DNA from: an uncultured Succinivibrio sp.
GTDB lineage: Bacteria > Pseudomonadota > Gammaproteobacteria > Enterobacterales > Succinivibrionaceae
Assembly: GCA_900754255.1 (NCBI GenBank)
Contig: CAAECI010000124.1
Span: 1 to 13,472, forward strand
DNA: 13,472 bases
Direction: 5' to 3'
Below the pieces are notes generated by a model. It saw nothing but the letters and a program-made list of their open reading frames with translations, had not been told where the DNA came from and searched no databases. Both the position numbers and the translations under genes were made by a program. Shown piece after piece: positions 6,504 to 13,396 of the stretch (position 1 is the first letter of the stretch; each line of letters opens with the position of its first letter).

Positions 6504-7994
6504 TTACTTGGCAAAAATCCTACGCAATAAAGGCCTGTATGTAGGAGACAGCAGACTGATCAAGGAGAGCACCAGCAATACGGCACAAATAGGATTTTCA
6601 GCGAAAACCGCAAGTGAACCGTCGCTCATCATCAGCGATCCGGTAAAGTTCTCCTCCGCCAGTTTGCCGAGAATGATGCCGATGATCACTCCGGGTACGC
6701 TCATATCGCACTTATGCATGACAAAGCCTATGATCCCGGCTGCCACCATGATCCATACGTCCCACAGGGAATTGGCATAGGAATAGGTTCCCAGCATGGC
6801 CATTACGGTAATAATAGGCAACAGCACCTTCTTCGGGATATTGACCACCTTGGTAAATACACGGATTAAAGAGAATCCGAGCAATCCCATCAGAGCATTG
6901 GCCAAAAGCAAGCCGATGAAAATGGTGTAAATACCCACGGGATTGTTAATAAATAGCAAGGGCCCCGGCTGAATGCCATGGACCATGAGAGCTCCTAAAA
7001 TAATGGCAGTAGCACCGTCCCCCGGAATTCCCAGAGTCAGCACCGGAATAAAGGCGCCGCCCACCACTGAGTTGTTACCTGACTCGGAGGCGGCAATTCC
7101 GCGCGGATCTCCTTTGCCGAAGTTTGATGAATCCTTAGCCCAGGTCTTGGCCTGATTGTAGGAGATCCAAGATCCTATATCTCCGCCGGTACCCGGAACA
7201 CAGCCTATGAAGGTTCCTATTGCCGAGGATCTTACCAAAGTCGGGAAGGTCAGCTTAAAATCAGCGGCCGTAGGCAACACCCCGCTGATTTTGATCTGCG
7301 GGATCTTAGCCTGACCGTTTTTTAAATCCTCAACGTTTACGAAAACCTGAGTCAGTGCAAAAAGGCCGATCAGAATGGGCATAAATGAAACGCCGCCTGA
7401 CAGATATAAAGTACCGAGTGTGAAGCGCTCCAGTCCCGACATGGCATCAAGACCTATGGTTGCGATCCACAATCCTACAAGACAGCCTATGACACCTTTG
7501 AGAATAGATCCTGCGGATACCGAGGTAACCATGGAAATACCGAATATTGCCAATGCAAAGTATTCAGGCTTTGAAAAGGTCAAAGCTACCTGCGCCAAAA
7601 GAGGAGCAAATAAAATCAGGCAAAATACCGAGAATAGTCCGCCGAAGGTAGAGGCCATCGTGGAAATGGAAAGAGCTCGTCCCGGCTGACCGTTTTCAAT
7701 GGCCATGGGATAACCGTCGAGGGTAGTGGCGGCAGAGGCCGGAGTTCCGGGCGTGCGCAACAATATGGCCGTGATGGATCCGCCGTAAATGGCACCGCAG
7801 TATATACCGAGCAGCATGATGATGCCGCCCAAGCCTCCGACCGAGAAGGTAACGGGGAAAAGCAACGCCAACCCCATGTTTACCGAAAGGCCGGGCATGG
7901 CACCGATAAAAATACCCACGGCCGTGCCCATAACAAGCAAGGACAGATTCTCCAGGGTTCCGACCTGAAGCAGTGCTTCAATAATAGCTTGCAT
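6504..7994 (-). CDS. tctA: Tripartite tricarboxylate transporter large permease TctA
   Basis: TctA is the large membrane subunit of TTT transporters, secondary systems that use a periplasmic binding protein to import carboxylates. At 496 residues it has the usual length and is hydrophobic throughout, with about twelve membrane segments. Its two internal halves each carry the glycine/proline signature: IFIGAMPGLSVNMG near residues 28-41, and TFIGCVPGTGGDIGSW in the second half, followed by ASESGNNSVVGGAFIPVLTL. The ATG at 7994 lies only six bases beyond the tctB stop. A GGAG at the end of tctB serves as its ribosome site, so the two genes are probably translationally coupled. It is the last gene of the cluster. 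Substrate cannot be read from sequence, but neighbouring fucose genes suggest an anionic sugar derivative rather than citrate. Confidence 0.95.
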   Translation of the reverse strand: MQAIIEALLQVGTLENLSLLVMGTAVGIFIGAMPGLSVNMGLALLFPVTFSVGGLGGIIMLLGIYCGAIYGGSITAILLRTPGTPASAATTLDGYPMAIENGQPGRALSISTMASTFGGLFSVFCLILFAPLLAQVALTFSKPEYFALAIFGISMVTSVSAGSILKGVIGCLVGLWIATIGLDAMSGLERFTLGTLYLSGGVSFMPILIGLFALTQVFVNVEDLKNGQAKIPQIKISGVLPTAADFKLTFPTLVRSSAIGTFIGCVPGTGGDIGSWISYNQAKTWAKDSSNFGKGDPRGIAASESGNNSVVGGAFIPVLTLGIPGDGATAIILGALMVHGIQPGPLLFINNPVGIYTIFIGLLLANALMGLLGFSLIRVFTKVVNIPKKVLLPIITVMAMLGTYSYANSLWDVWIMVAAGIIGFVMHKCDMSVPGVIIGIILGKLAEENFTGSLMMSDGSLAVFAENPICAVLLVLSLISLLSPTYRPLLRRIFAK

Positions 7995-8000
7995 TTACAC

Positions 8001-8471
8001 TTACTCCATAAAGAAAGGCAAAGGCAACTGAATATGCAGGGCCTTGGTGAACAAAAGATAGATGATCGCTAAAAACAAAACCGCAATGCCGGCAGCAAAA
8101 AGCTTATTGTGTACTCCGAGCATCAGCATGGTTACGAACATAAACAAAGCCGAGGCTACATAAAACCCGCACACCGGTAAAAGAGCGGCATAAAGCACGC
8201 ACACGATCATCATGCGATAGGAGGCGAAGCATCCTTGAGAGTTGAAGATCACCTTTTCCTTGGCAAACTGAGCATGATTCTTAACGGTATCAAGCAAAAT
8301 TAGTGCGGATATGACGAGCAGCCCGAGCCCCAAAATGAAGGGCCAAAATCCGGCCCCGGGACCGAACATGGACATTTCAATTCCGTATCCGTAGCTTGTA
8401 TAAACAATGGCGGCACCGACCAGCGCGGTTATAAGCGCAACCACCACATTACATACGGCCATTGACGGCAT
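8001..8471 (-). CDS. tctB: Tripartite tricarboxylate transporter small permease TctB
   Basis: TctB is the small, poorly conserved four-helix membrane partner of TctA. From the ATG at 8471 it has 156 residues, normal for the family. Membrane segments lie near residues 6-25, 42-62, 86-118 (one or two spans) and 122-145, and the GPGAGFWP motif after the first helix is typical. The frame is open back to 8600, but the upstream codons would run through the hairpin zone between tctC and tctB and encode a non-hydrophobic tail. An AGGGA ribosome site stands eight bases before 8471, which decides the start. A candidate terminator or attenuator lies directly upstream of that site, suggesting that less permease than binding protein is made. 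Confidence 0.88.
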   Translation of the reverse strand: MPSMAVCNVVVALITALVGAAIVYTSYGYGIEMSMFGPGAGFWPFILGLGLLVISALILLDTVKNHAQFAKEKVIFNSQGCFASYRMMIVCVLYAALLPVCGFYVASALFMFVTMLMLGVHNKLFAAGIAVLFLAIIYLLFTKALHIQLPLPFFME

Positions 8472-8479
8472 AATGATAT

Positions 8480-8484
8480 TCCCT
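8480..8484 (-). promoter_or_regulatory. Ribosome binding site of tctB
   Basis: AGGGA on the minus strand, eight bases before the ATG at 8471. It selects this start over the upstream ATG at 8600. It directly follows the T8 tract of the hairpin at 8494-8530. Confidence 0.65.
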
Positions 8485-8485
8485 G

Positions 8486-8530
8486 AAAAAAAACGCCCCG
8501 TTCCGAGCTGATGCAGTGGATTTTGGGGCG
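8486..8530 (-). terminator. Attenuator-like terminator between tctC and tctB
   Basis: On the minus strand CGCCCC (8525-8530) pairs with GGGGCG (8494-8499) across a 25-base loop and is followed immediately by eight Ts (8486-8493). The GC stem and U8 tract are those of an intrinsic terminator, although the loop is long and may contain a small CTG/CAG hairpin. The tctB ribosome site begins two bases later. Partial termination here would lower tctBA expression relative to tctC. Confidence 0.6.
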
Positions 8531-8586
8531 GGATAAACAAATCGGGACAAATACTCCCGAGTAACCTTTTTAAAGCTTTGCTTAAA

Positions 8587-8608
8587 GATCCGCGGTACAC
8601 CGCGGATC
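8587..8608 (-). terminator. Strong hairpin downstream of tctC
   Basis: GATCCGCGGT and ACCGCGGATC form a perfect 10-bp inverted repeat (nine usable pairs with a 4-base loop), 36 bases after the tctC stop. Only three Ts follow on the minus strand, so it is probably a 3' stabilising hairpin or a leaky terminator. Such structures protect highly expressed binding-protein messages in other operons. Confidence 0.5.
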
Positions 8609-8644
8609 AGCTTTAAAGCTTATGAAGGCTACGAAACACCTATC

Positions 8645-9613
8645 TTACTTGGAAGCAAGCTTTGAAAGGAACTCGGCGTACATGGCGTCGTCATTTTCCA
8701 TCATCTTGTTGGCATCTTCACCGATGATATCGGTAGGATCGATACCCTGCTTCAGGAAGTAGTCGGTGAACTGAGGAGTTGCGGCTACACGGGCTGCAGA
8801 ATCACGCAGTACCTGCATAACGTCAGCAGGGGTGCCCTTAGGAGCAACCAAGGTAGCCCATGCACGGATAGCCATGTTGTGACCGAGTTCCTTGAAGGTC
8901 GGAACATCGGGGAACATCTTGGTGCGCTTGTCGGCCATAACGGCTAAGATCTTGAGCTTGCCGGCCTCAACCTGAGTTCTGAAGGAGGAAGGATCGGCCA
9001 AGGTACCGTCGATGTGACCGCCGGCAATGGCAGCTGCGATGTCGGCAGTTCCCTTAGGATAAGGAATGTGCTTAACCTTTACACCGAACTCCTTTTCCAT
9101 AGCCAAGGTGGCGATATGCCAAATGGCGCCCATGCCGGAGTTACCCATCATTACCTTGCCGGGATTCTTCTTCAAATAGTCAACGAATTCGTCAAGATTG
9201 TTGTAGGGAGCACTGGCATGAACGATCAAAGCCGCAGGGGCTGCGATCGGAGCGATCACGGAATCAAAGTCCTTGTATGTGAGCTTGGTTTTGCCCTGAT
9301 GAGGGAAAATGTCCAATTCAACGGTAACCATGCCCAGGGTATAGCCGTCCGGCTTGGCATTTGCAACGTCCTGCATACCGACGATACCGTTGCCGTCGGG
9401 CTTGTTCACGGGCACAAACTTGACCTTGCCGCCCAAATCCTGCTGCATCATGTTGATGATACCGCGACCGGTGGTATCGGTACCGCCGCCCGGATTCTTA
9501 GGGATCACCACGGTGATGTCCTTGGTGGGATAGTCGGCACACATAGCCTGGGAGGAGGCTGCGAGGCAGACGGCAGCGCCGATGGCGGTGAACAGCATTG
9601 AAAGTTTACGCAT
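8645..9613 (-). CDS. tctC: Tripartite tricarboxylate transporter periplasmic binding protein TctC
   Basis: TctC-type proteins (Bug family) capture the substrate in the periplasm for TctAB. The protein has 322 residues from the ATG at 9613. It begins with a signal peptide: MRK, a hydrophobic stretch at about 5-20, then SSQAMCA, with probable cleavage after Ala26 before DYPTKD. The mature start YPTKDITVVIPKNPGGGTD carries the family's PGGxxD ligand loop, and the domain continues through GNSGMGAIWHIA and the AAIAGGHIDG segment. An ATG two codons upstream (9619) is only one base from the AGGAG, whereas 9613 is seven bases away, so I choose 9613. Bug proteins typically bind carboxylates through water-mediated contacts, so the ligand probably has a carboxyl group. 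Confidence 0.95.
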   Translation of the reverse strand: MRKLSMLFTAIGAAVCLAASSQAMCADYPTKDITVVIPKNPGGGTDTTGRGIINMMQQDLGGKVKFVPVNKPDGNGIVGMQDVANAKPDGYTLGMVTVELDIFPHQGKTKLTYKDFDSVIAPIAAPAALIVHASAPYNNLDEFVDYLKKNPGKVMMGNSGMGAIWHIATLAMEKEFGVKVKHIPYPKGTADIAAAIAGGHIDGTLADPSSFRTQVEAGKLKILAVMADKRTKMFPDVPTFKELGHNMAIRAWATLVAPKGTPADVMQVLRDSAARVAATPQFTDYFLKQGIDPTDIIGEDANKMMENDDAMYAEFLSKLASK

Positions 9614-9620
9614 TGTCATG

Positions 9621-9625
9621 CTCCT
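9621..9625 (-). promoter_or_regulatory. Ribosome binding site of tctC
   Basis: AGGAG on the minus strand, seven bases before the ATG at 9613 and one base before the ATG at 9619. The spacing selects 9613. Confidence 0.75.
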
Positions 9626-9657
9626 GTTTGTTATTTAAAAATCTATCGCTCACAGAC

Positions 9658-10668
9658 TCAGGCCGTGAACTTGATCACGCGGATATTTTTGCGCCTGTCG
9701 GTATAACTCACATACAGTGCGTCATCACAGGCGTGTACGCATGGATAGGAAAACTCCGCCTTTTCCGTATCCATATCCTCTTCCTTTACGAAGTGAATTC
9801 CGTCATCCGATGACAGTAAGCTTATGGGACTGCGGGCGCCCCAATTTCCCTGTACCGGATTGCAGGCAAGATAAATCCTGCCCTTAAATATGTCCAGATC
9901 TATACCGCTGTTGTTGTTAGGTACGGCAATGGAGTAAGGCCTGCTCCAGCTATCTCCGGCATCCTTTGAATCCGATCGCATGATGGATCCGGCCGTGGAA
10001 CGCAACAGCATATGCACCCCGTCCTCATCCTCCCATAGGGAAGGCTGTATCACCCCGCGCCCTGCAAAGGACTGCTCGGATACGGCGATATCCTTGGACG
10101 AGGTGTCGGTAGCCTCTAAATCTTCTTTACTTAAAGTGATCTCGTTTGATTTTTTTAAGCTTTTCATTCCGTCATCGGAATTGTCGGTAAAAGCACGCCA
10201 AACCCCGTCCTCCAATGAGGCCGGACACAGATAACGTCCAGGACGATGCTTGGTTAAAACCAAGGGTTGATTGCGCACGGGACCGCGACCGCCCTCATCT
10301 CCTGCGACCAATTCTTGAGGAGAGGTGAAGGTTCTGCCTCCGTCGAAGGACTGTGCAATATACGATCTCCAAGAGGCTATGATATTACCAACCTTAAAGA
10401 TGATCCCTATATGACCGTCGGGATATTTAAATAAAACCGGATTCCAATGAGCCTCATCCGAGGAAAAAAGCTTGACGGCTTCACCGCTTTGACCGTCTTC
10501 AATACGCGTCAAATAAATTGCGGTATCAACCTTTCCCTCATAGGAACCGCCGAAAAAAGCACATAAAAGCGTATGCTCATCAAGGGGCAGAAGCGTCGAA
10601 GCATGACACATGGCACAGGGAAGAGTCCTTGCGGCATGTATACTCCAATCTTTTTTCAACGTACCCAT
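9658..10668 (-). CDS. Cytoplasmic sialidase-like BNR-repeat protein (COG4692 type)
   Basis: The 336-residue protein looks like a six-bladed propeller of the sialidase/BNR superfamily. Asp-box-like repeats are visible at SFDGGRTF (107-114), SKDAGDSW (234-241) and SSDDGIHF (286-293). Blocks I recall for the COG4692 group ('predicted neuraminidase') are present: CHAST (21-25), WNPVLF (75-80), NQP (133-135), QPS (208-210), NSGID (253-257), EFSYP (305-309) and the final YTDRR (322-326). No signal peptide is present, so it acts in the cytoplasm, unlike most bacterial sialidases. The canonical N-terminal FRIP arginine motif is not seen. The segment at about 176-204 looks like an insertion. An AAGGA lies seven bases before the ATG. 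It lies between fucU and tctC, implying action on the imported substrate. Glycoside hydrolysis is likely but unproven. Confidence 0.85.
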   Translation of the reverse strand: MGTLKKDWSIHAARTLPCAMCHASTLLPLDEHTLLCAFFGGSYEGKVDTAIYLTRIEDGQSGEAVKLFSSDEAHWNPVLFKYPDGHIGIIFKVGNIIASWRSYIAQSFDGGRTFTSPQELVAGDEGGRGPVRNQPLVLTKHRPGRYLCPASLEDGVWRAFTDNSDDGMKSLKKSNEITLSKEDLEATDTSSKDIAVSEQSFAGRGVIQPSLWEDEDGVHMLLRSTAGSIMRSDSKDAGDSWSRPYSIAVPNNNSGIDLDIFKGRIYLACNPVQGNWGARSPISLLSSDDGIHFVKEEDMDTEKAEFSYPCVHACDDALYVSYTDRRKNIRVIKFTA

Positions 10669-10691
10669 TTATTCATCCTTTTTAAAGAAGC

Positions 10692-11147
10692 CTACCAGGT
10701 TTTATTCTCTATCACGCCCTTGTATACGATGATGTTGGCATAGGGAGTCATCTCCCCCGTCAAAACCACCGCCCGACAACGCGAGGCTTCCTCATAAAAA
10801 GCCATACGCTCTATAGTTCCTAAACTCTTTCCTTTATGTTCCTGTGAAACTATGCTCAAATAATCTTTCCAAATCAAGGGGTCAGTGCCCAATCTTTCCT
10901 GATCTCTTGGATCCATACGCATGACGTAGCCCGGATTTTCGTGCAAAGCATCAGGAGGTATGAGCTTCATGATCGCCTTTAAAACCGCAACGGTTCCGAT
11001 CATAGGCAGCTGCACCAGCGTATGCTCCCCTGCTACGCGACGGGCCGGAAAATTTGCATCGGCAATTACTATGCCGTCACCGTGTCCCATTGCCGACAAA
11101 GCCGCAAGCAACTCGGGAGTTATTAAAGGAGAGATCCCTTTGAGCAT
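10692..11147 (-). CDS. fucU: L-fucose mutarotase FucU
   Basis: FucU interconverts the alpha and beta anomers of L-fucose, and related RbsD-like proteins do so for other pyranoses, supplying the anomer that FucI uses. The 151-residue protein aligns with E. coli FucU (140) from MLKGISPLITPELL onward. Family marks are GHGD with His22, DANFPA (30-35), MAFYE (115-119) and GEMTPYANIIV (131-141). The frame is open to 11198, but that start overlaps the fucI stop region and translates through the hairpin at 11165-11187. An AGAGGA seven bases before 11147, together with the E. coli match, decides the start. The stop is 23 bases from the sialidase-like gene, consistent with one transcript. A short unmatched stretch around residues 37-52 differs from the E. 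coli protein. Confidence 0.93.
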   Translation of the reverse strand: MLKGISPLITPELLAALSAMGHGDGIVIADANFPARRVAGEHTLVQLPMIGTVAVLKAIMKLIPPDALHENPGYVMRMDPRDQERLGTDPLIWKDYLSIVSQEHKGKSLGTIERMAFYEEASRCRAVVLTGEMTPYANIIVYKGVIENKTW

Positions 11148-11154
11148 AAATTCA

Positions 11155-11160
11155 TCCTCT
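11155..11160 (-). promoter_or_regulatory. Ribosome binding site of fucU
   Basis: AGAGGA on the minus strand, seven bases before the ATG at 11147. It sits just after the intercistronic hairpin and excludes the longer start at 11198. Confidence 0.7.
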
Positions 11161-11164
11161 GAGA

Positions 11165-11187
11165 CTCCCCGCCATGCAGGCGGGGAG
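11165..11187 (-). other. GC-rich intercistronic hairpin between fucI and fucU
   Basis: CTCCCCGCC and GGCGGGGAG pair perfectly (nine pairs, mostly GC) around a 5-base loop, starting 12 bases after the fucI stop. No U tract follows on either strand, so it is unlikely to terminate. It probably protects the fucI 3' end or marks a processing point that sets fucI above fucU. Confidence 0.6.
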
Positions 11188-11198
11188 CGAAAAGACAT

Positions 11199-12995
11199 TT
11201 ATTTACCGAAAATCGGTCCGTAGGTTCTGCAGGCACGGTAGTCCGCAGCTTCCTTATCCATACCGAAGGAATTCCATGCGGCCGGGCGGAAGATCTGATC
11301 CTCACACACGTTGTGCATGCAGACGGGGATGCGCAGCATGGAGCACAAGGTGATGAGATCGGCTCCCACGTGACCGTAAACCGAGGCTCCGTGATTGGCT
11401 CCCCAGTTATTCATGACGTCATAGGCGCTCTTGAAGGCTCCGGTACCGGTCACACGAGGGGTAAACCAAGTGCAAGGCCAAGTGTAGTCGGTACGCTTCC
11501 ACAAGGTATCGGTTACAGCGTCAGGTAATCTTACGGTCCAGCCCTCAGCAATTTGCATCACGGGACCTAATCCCTTGACTATATTCAATCTTGCCATGGT
11601 TACCGGCATTTCGGCCTCGGTTATGAAGCGAGATGAATACCCGCCTCCTCTGAAATAACCGTTGTCGGAGGGATTCCAGGTCGTAGCCTTAAGACAGGCC
11701 TCTATATCCTCATCGGACATTTCCCACCACTTGGGCATGACAGGATTGCCGTTTTGATCCTTGCACTTGCCGGTGGCCTCAAGGCAGGTTGCGCCCGAGT
11801 TGATAAGGTGAATAAAGCCGCCTGCATCCTTGGAGTGTCCTTCGATATCATAGCCGGTAACACGCTTTACAGCCTCATTAGTCCACATGGTGCGAACGTC
11901 CGAGAACATGGAAGGACGGTTGGTAAGCAGCTTCTCAAAGAGCATGGTCGTACCGTTTAAGCTGTCGTTCTCGGTTGCAAGTATGAAGGGCTCACGTTTG
12001 CCCTCCCAATCAAAGTTGGAATTGAGCAATGCCTCGGCAAAATCGGTGTCGGGGTAATGATCGGTCCATTGTCTTTGTCCCTGGAATCCGCCTGCTATGG
12101 CGTTGAAGCCCAAGGCTTCTTCCTCAAAGCCTGCCGGCAGACGATTGTTGCCGCGGAATAGATCCTTGATGATGATCATGCATTTGACCGAGAACTCGAA
12201 ATTGCGTTCGATAACCTCAGGTGAACTGCGCACGAACTCGGGATTCTTATCAAAGCCGATGGGGCATTTTTCCTTGGCCCACTTAAGCGCCTTCTGGTAC
12301 TCGTCCTCATCATAAATATGCTCTTCGATACGGCGCAGAACTTCCACCTCGTCAACGGACTCCACGCGCATTCCGAGATAATCCTCAAAGAAATCGGAAT
12401 TGACCATGGAACCTGCAATACCCATGCAGGTTGAACCTATCTGCAGGTAGCTCTTACCTCTCATGGTGCAGGCGGCGACGGCAGCACGTGCAAAGCGCAG
12501 GATCTTATCCTTTACATCCTCGGGTATGACCGTATCGTCAGCCTCTTGTACATGTTTTCCGTAAATACCGAATGCCGGCAAACCCTTTTGAGCATAAGCG
12601 GCAAGCACGCAGGCCAAATAGACGGCACCCGGACGCTCGGTTGCATTCAAGCCCCATACGGCCTTGATAGTGCTCGGATCCATATCCATGGTTTCGGCAC
12701 CGTAGCACCAGCAGGGAGTTACCGACAAGGTGATGTCCACTCCCTCTTCTTTAAACTGTGCGGCGCATTTGGCAGCTTCGGCCCCGCGACCTATGGTGGT
12801 ATTTGAGATCACGACCTTAACGCTTTCGCCGTTTGAATACTGAAGGTTGGAGCTGATAAGCTCGGCGGCGGCTTTGGCCATGCCCATAGTCTGTTTTTCA
12901 AGACTCTGTCTTACCTGAAGAGGTCCCAAACGTGCGTCGATAATAGGACGAATACCGATCACCGGATATTTTCCGATGTAACGATTAACTGCCAT
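11199..12995 (-). CDS. fucI: L-fucose isomerase FucI
   Basis: FucI converts L-fucose to L-fuculose (and D-arabinose to D-ribulose) in the cytoplasm using Mn2+. It is the first isomerisation of fucose breakdown. The 598-residue protein aligns with E. coli FucI (591) along its full length. The metal-binding residues E337, D361 and H528 of E. coli correspond to Glu342 in ATENDSLNG, Asp366 in FSDVRTMW and His535 in NWGANHG. Other shared blocks are TPCWCYG, GTERPGAVYLA (here ATERPGAVYLA), GFQGQRQWTD and FRGGGYSSRF. The ATG at 12995 follows an AAGGAG by six bases. A TTG at 13010 would precede that site and is rejected. It is the first gene of the cluster, reading leftward into fucU after a short hairpin-bearing spacer. 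Confidence 0.98.
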   Translation of the reverse strand: MAVNRYIGKYPVIGIRPIIDARLGPLQVRQSLEKQTMGMAKAAAELISSNLQYSNGESVKVVISNTTIGRGAEAAKCAAQFKEEGVDITLSVTPCWCYGAETMDMDPSTIKAVWGLNATERPGAVYLACVLAAYAQKGLPAFGIYGKHVQEADDTVIPEDVKDKILRFARAAVAACTMRGKSYLQIGSTCMGIAGSMVNSDFFEDYLGMRVESVDEVEVLRRIEEHIYDEDEYQKALKWAKEKCPIGFDKNPEFVRSSPEVIERNFEFSVKCMIIIKDLFRGNNRLPAGFEEEALGFNAIAGGFQGQRQWTDHYPDTDFAEALLNSNFDWEGKREPFILATENDSLNGTTMLFEKLLTNRPSMFSDVRTMWTNEAVKRVTGYDIEGHSKDAGGFIHLINSGATCLEATGKCKDQNGNPVMPKWWEMSDEDIEACLKATTWNPSDNGYFRGGGYSSRFITEAEMPVTMARLNIVKGLGPVMQIAEGWTVRLPDAVTDTLWKRTDYTWPCTWFTPRVTGTGAFKSAYDVMNNWGANHGASVYGHVGADLITLCSMLRIPVCMHNVCEDQIFRPAAWNSFGMDKEAADYRACRTYGPIFGK

Positions 12996-13001
12996 TTTAT
13001 G

Positions 13002-13007
13002 CTCCTT
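13002..13007 (-). promoter_or_regulatory. Ribosome binding site of fucI
   Basis: AAGGAG on the minus strand, six bases before the ATG at 12995. A start at the TTG at 13010 would place this site inside the coding region, so the ATG is the true start. Confidence 0.8.
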
Positions 13008-13010
13008 CAA

Positions 13011-13396
13011 AAAGGCTGATTTTTAACGTAGAACGACCGAATGTGTCATTTCACTCTATACACGAAGTTTGAAATGCAACGCCCTCGTTTGCCAGTGCAA
13101 AATAGCAGAATAAATAGGATAAAATTCACCTTTGATAAAAAATAGTGTAATTTTGTGAGCTAAGGCAAAAAATAGAGTTACGCGCAATTTTTTTGAAAAA
13201 GATCTCTAAATTCTTTTTTCAGTTCTTGTATACAAGCGTAATCAATCCATTTAAAAACACACTGTCTAACGCGGTTTTCGCAGGTTTTTAAGAGCAACCT
13301 GACGTATTGTCTTTATTTAAAATTGATCGCATGCAGTAAATTATTTTGGAAAATCTTGCGGTATATCACATAGCGGAAATACTTTAATTTTTGTAA
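13011..13396. promoter_or_regulatory. Upstream regulatory region of the fuc-tct operon
   Basis: This 386-base AT-rich gap separates fucI from the 3' end of the next minus-strand gene and should carry the operon promoter. It contains a perfect 12-bp palindrome (13225-13236), three AAAATAG repeats ending at 13105, 13145 and 13175, an interrupted repeat TTTGC/GCAAA near 13090-13102 and a 6-bp hairpin CAGGTT/AACCTG at 13281-13301. TATAGA, about 60 bases upstream of fucI, is a possible -10, but no good -35 stands at the right distance. I see no gene here. Confidence 0.55.
13225..13236. promoter_or_regulatory. Candidate GntR-family operator palindrome
   Basis: CTTGTATACAAG is a perfect 12-bp palindrome. 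Its TTGTATACAA core resembles operators of FCD-type GntR regulators, which commonly control sugar-acid and carboxylate genes. It lies 229 bases upstream of the fucI ATG. The E. coli fucose regulator FucR is a DeoR-family protein, so control here may differ. No regulator gene is in the window. Confidence 0.4.

Noticed and set aside
8472..8600. N-terminal extension of TctB to 8600
   Set aside because: It would translate through two hairpins and the T8 tract and is not hydrophobic. AGGGA before 8471 marks the real start.
9014..9601. 195-codon plus-strand open frame
   Set aside because: It is antisense to tctC, rich in histidine and glycine as expected of a complementary-strand shadow, and has no recognisable motif.
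9658..10668. Assignment as a secreted GH33 sialidase
   Set aside because: No signal peptide, no visible FRIP motif and a better match to COG4692-type blocks, so only sialidase-like is supported.
11148..11198. N-terminal extension of FucU to 11198
   Set aside because: The extension translates the GC hairpin, abuts the fucI stop and has no homologous counterpart. A good ribosome site supports 11147.
13011..13396. CRP-type sites (TGTGA and TCACA half-sites)
   Set aside because: Isolated half-sites occur near 13154 and 13365, but none has the second half at the required 6-base spacing.
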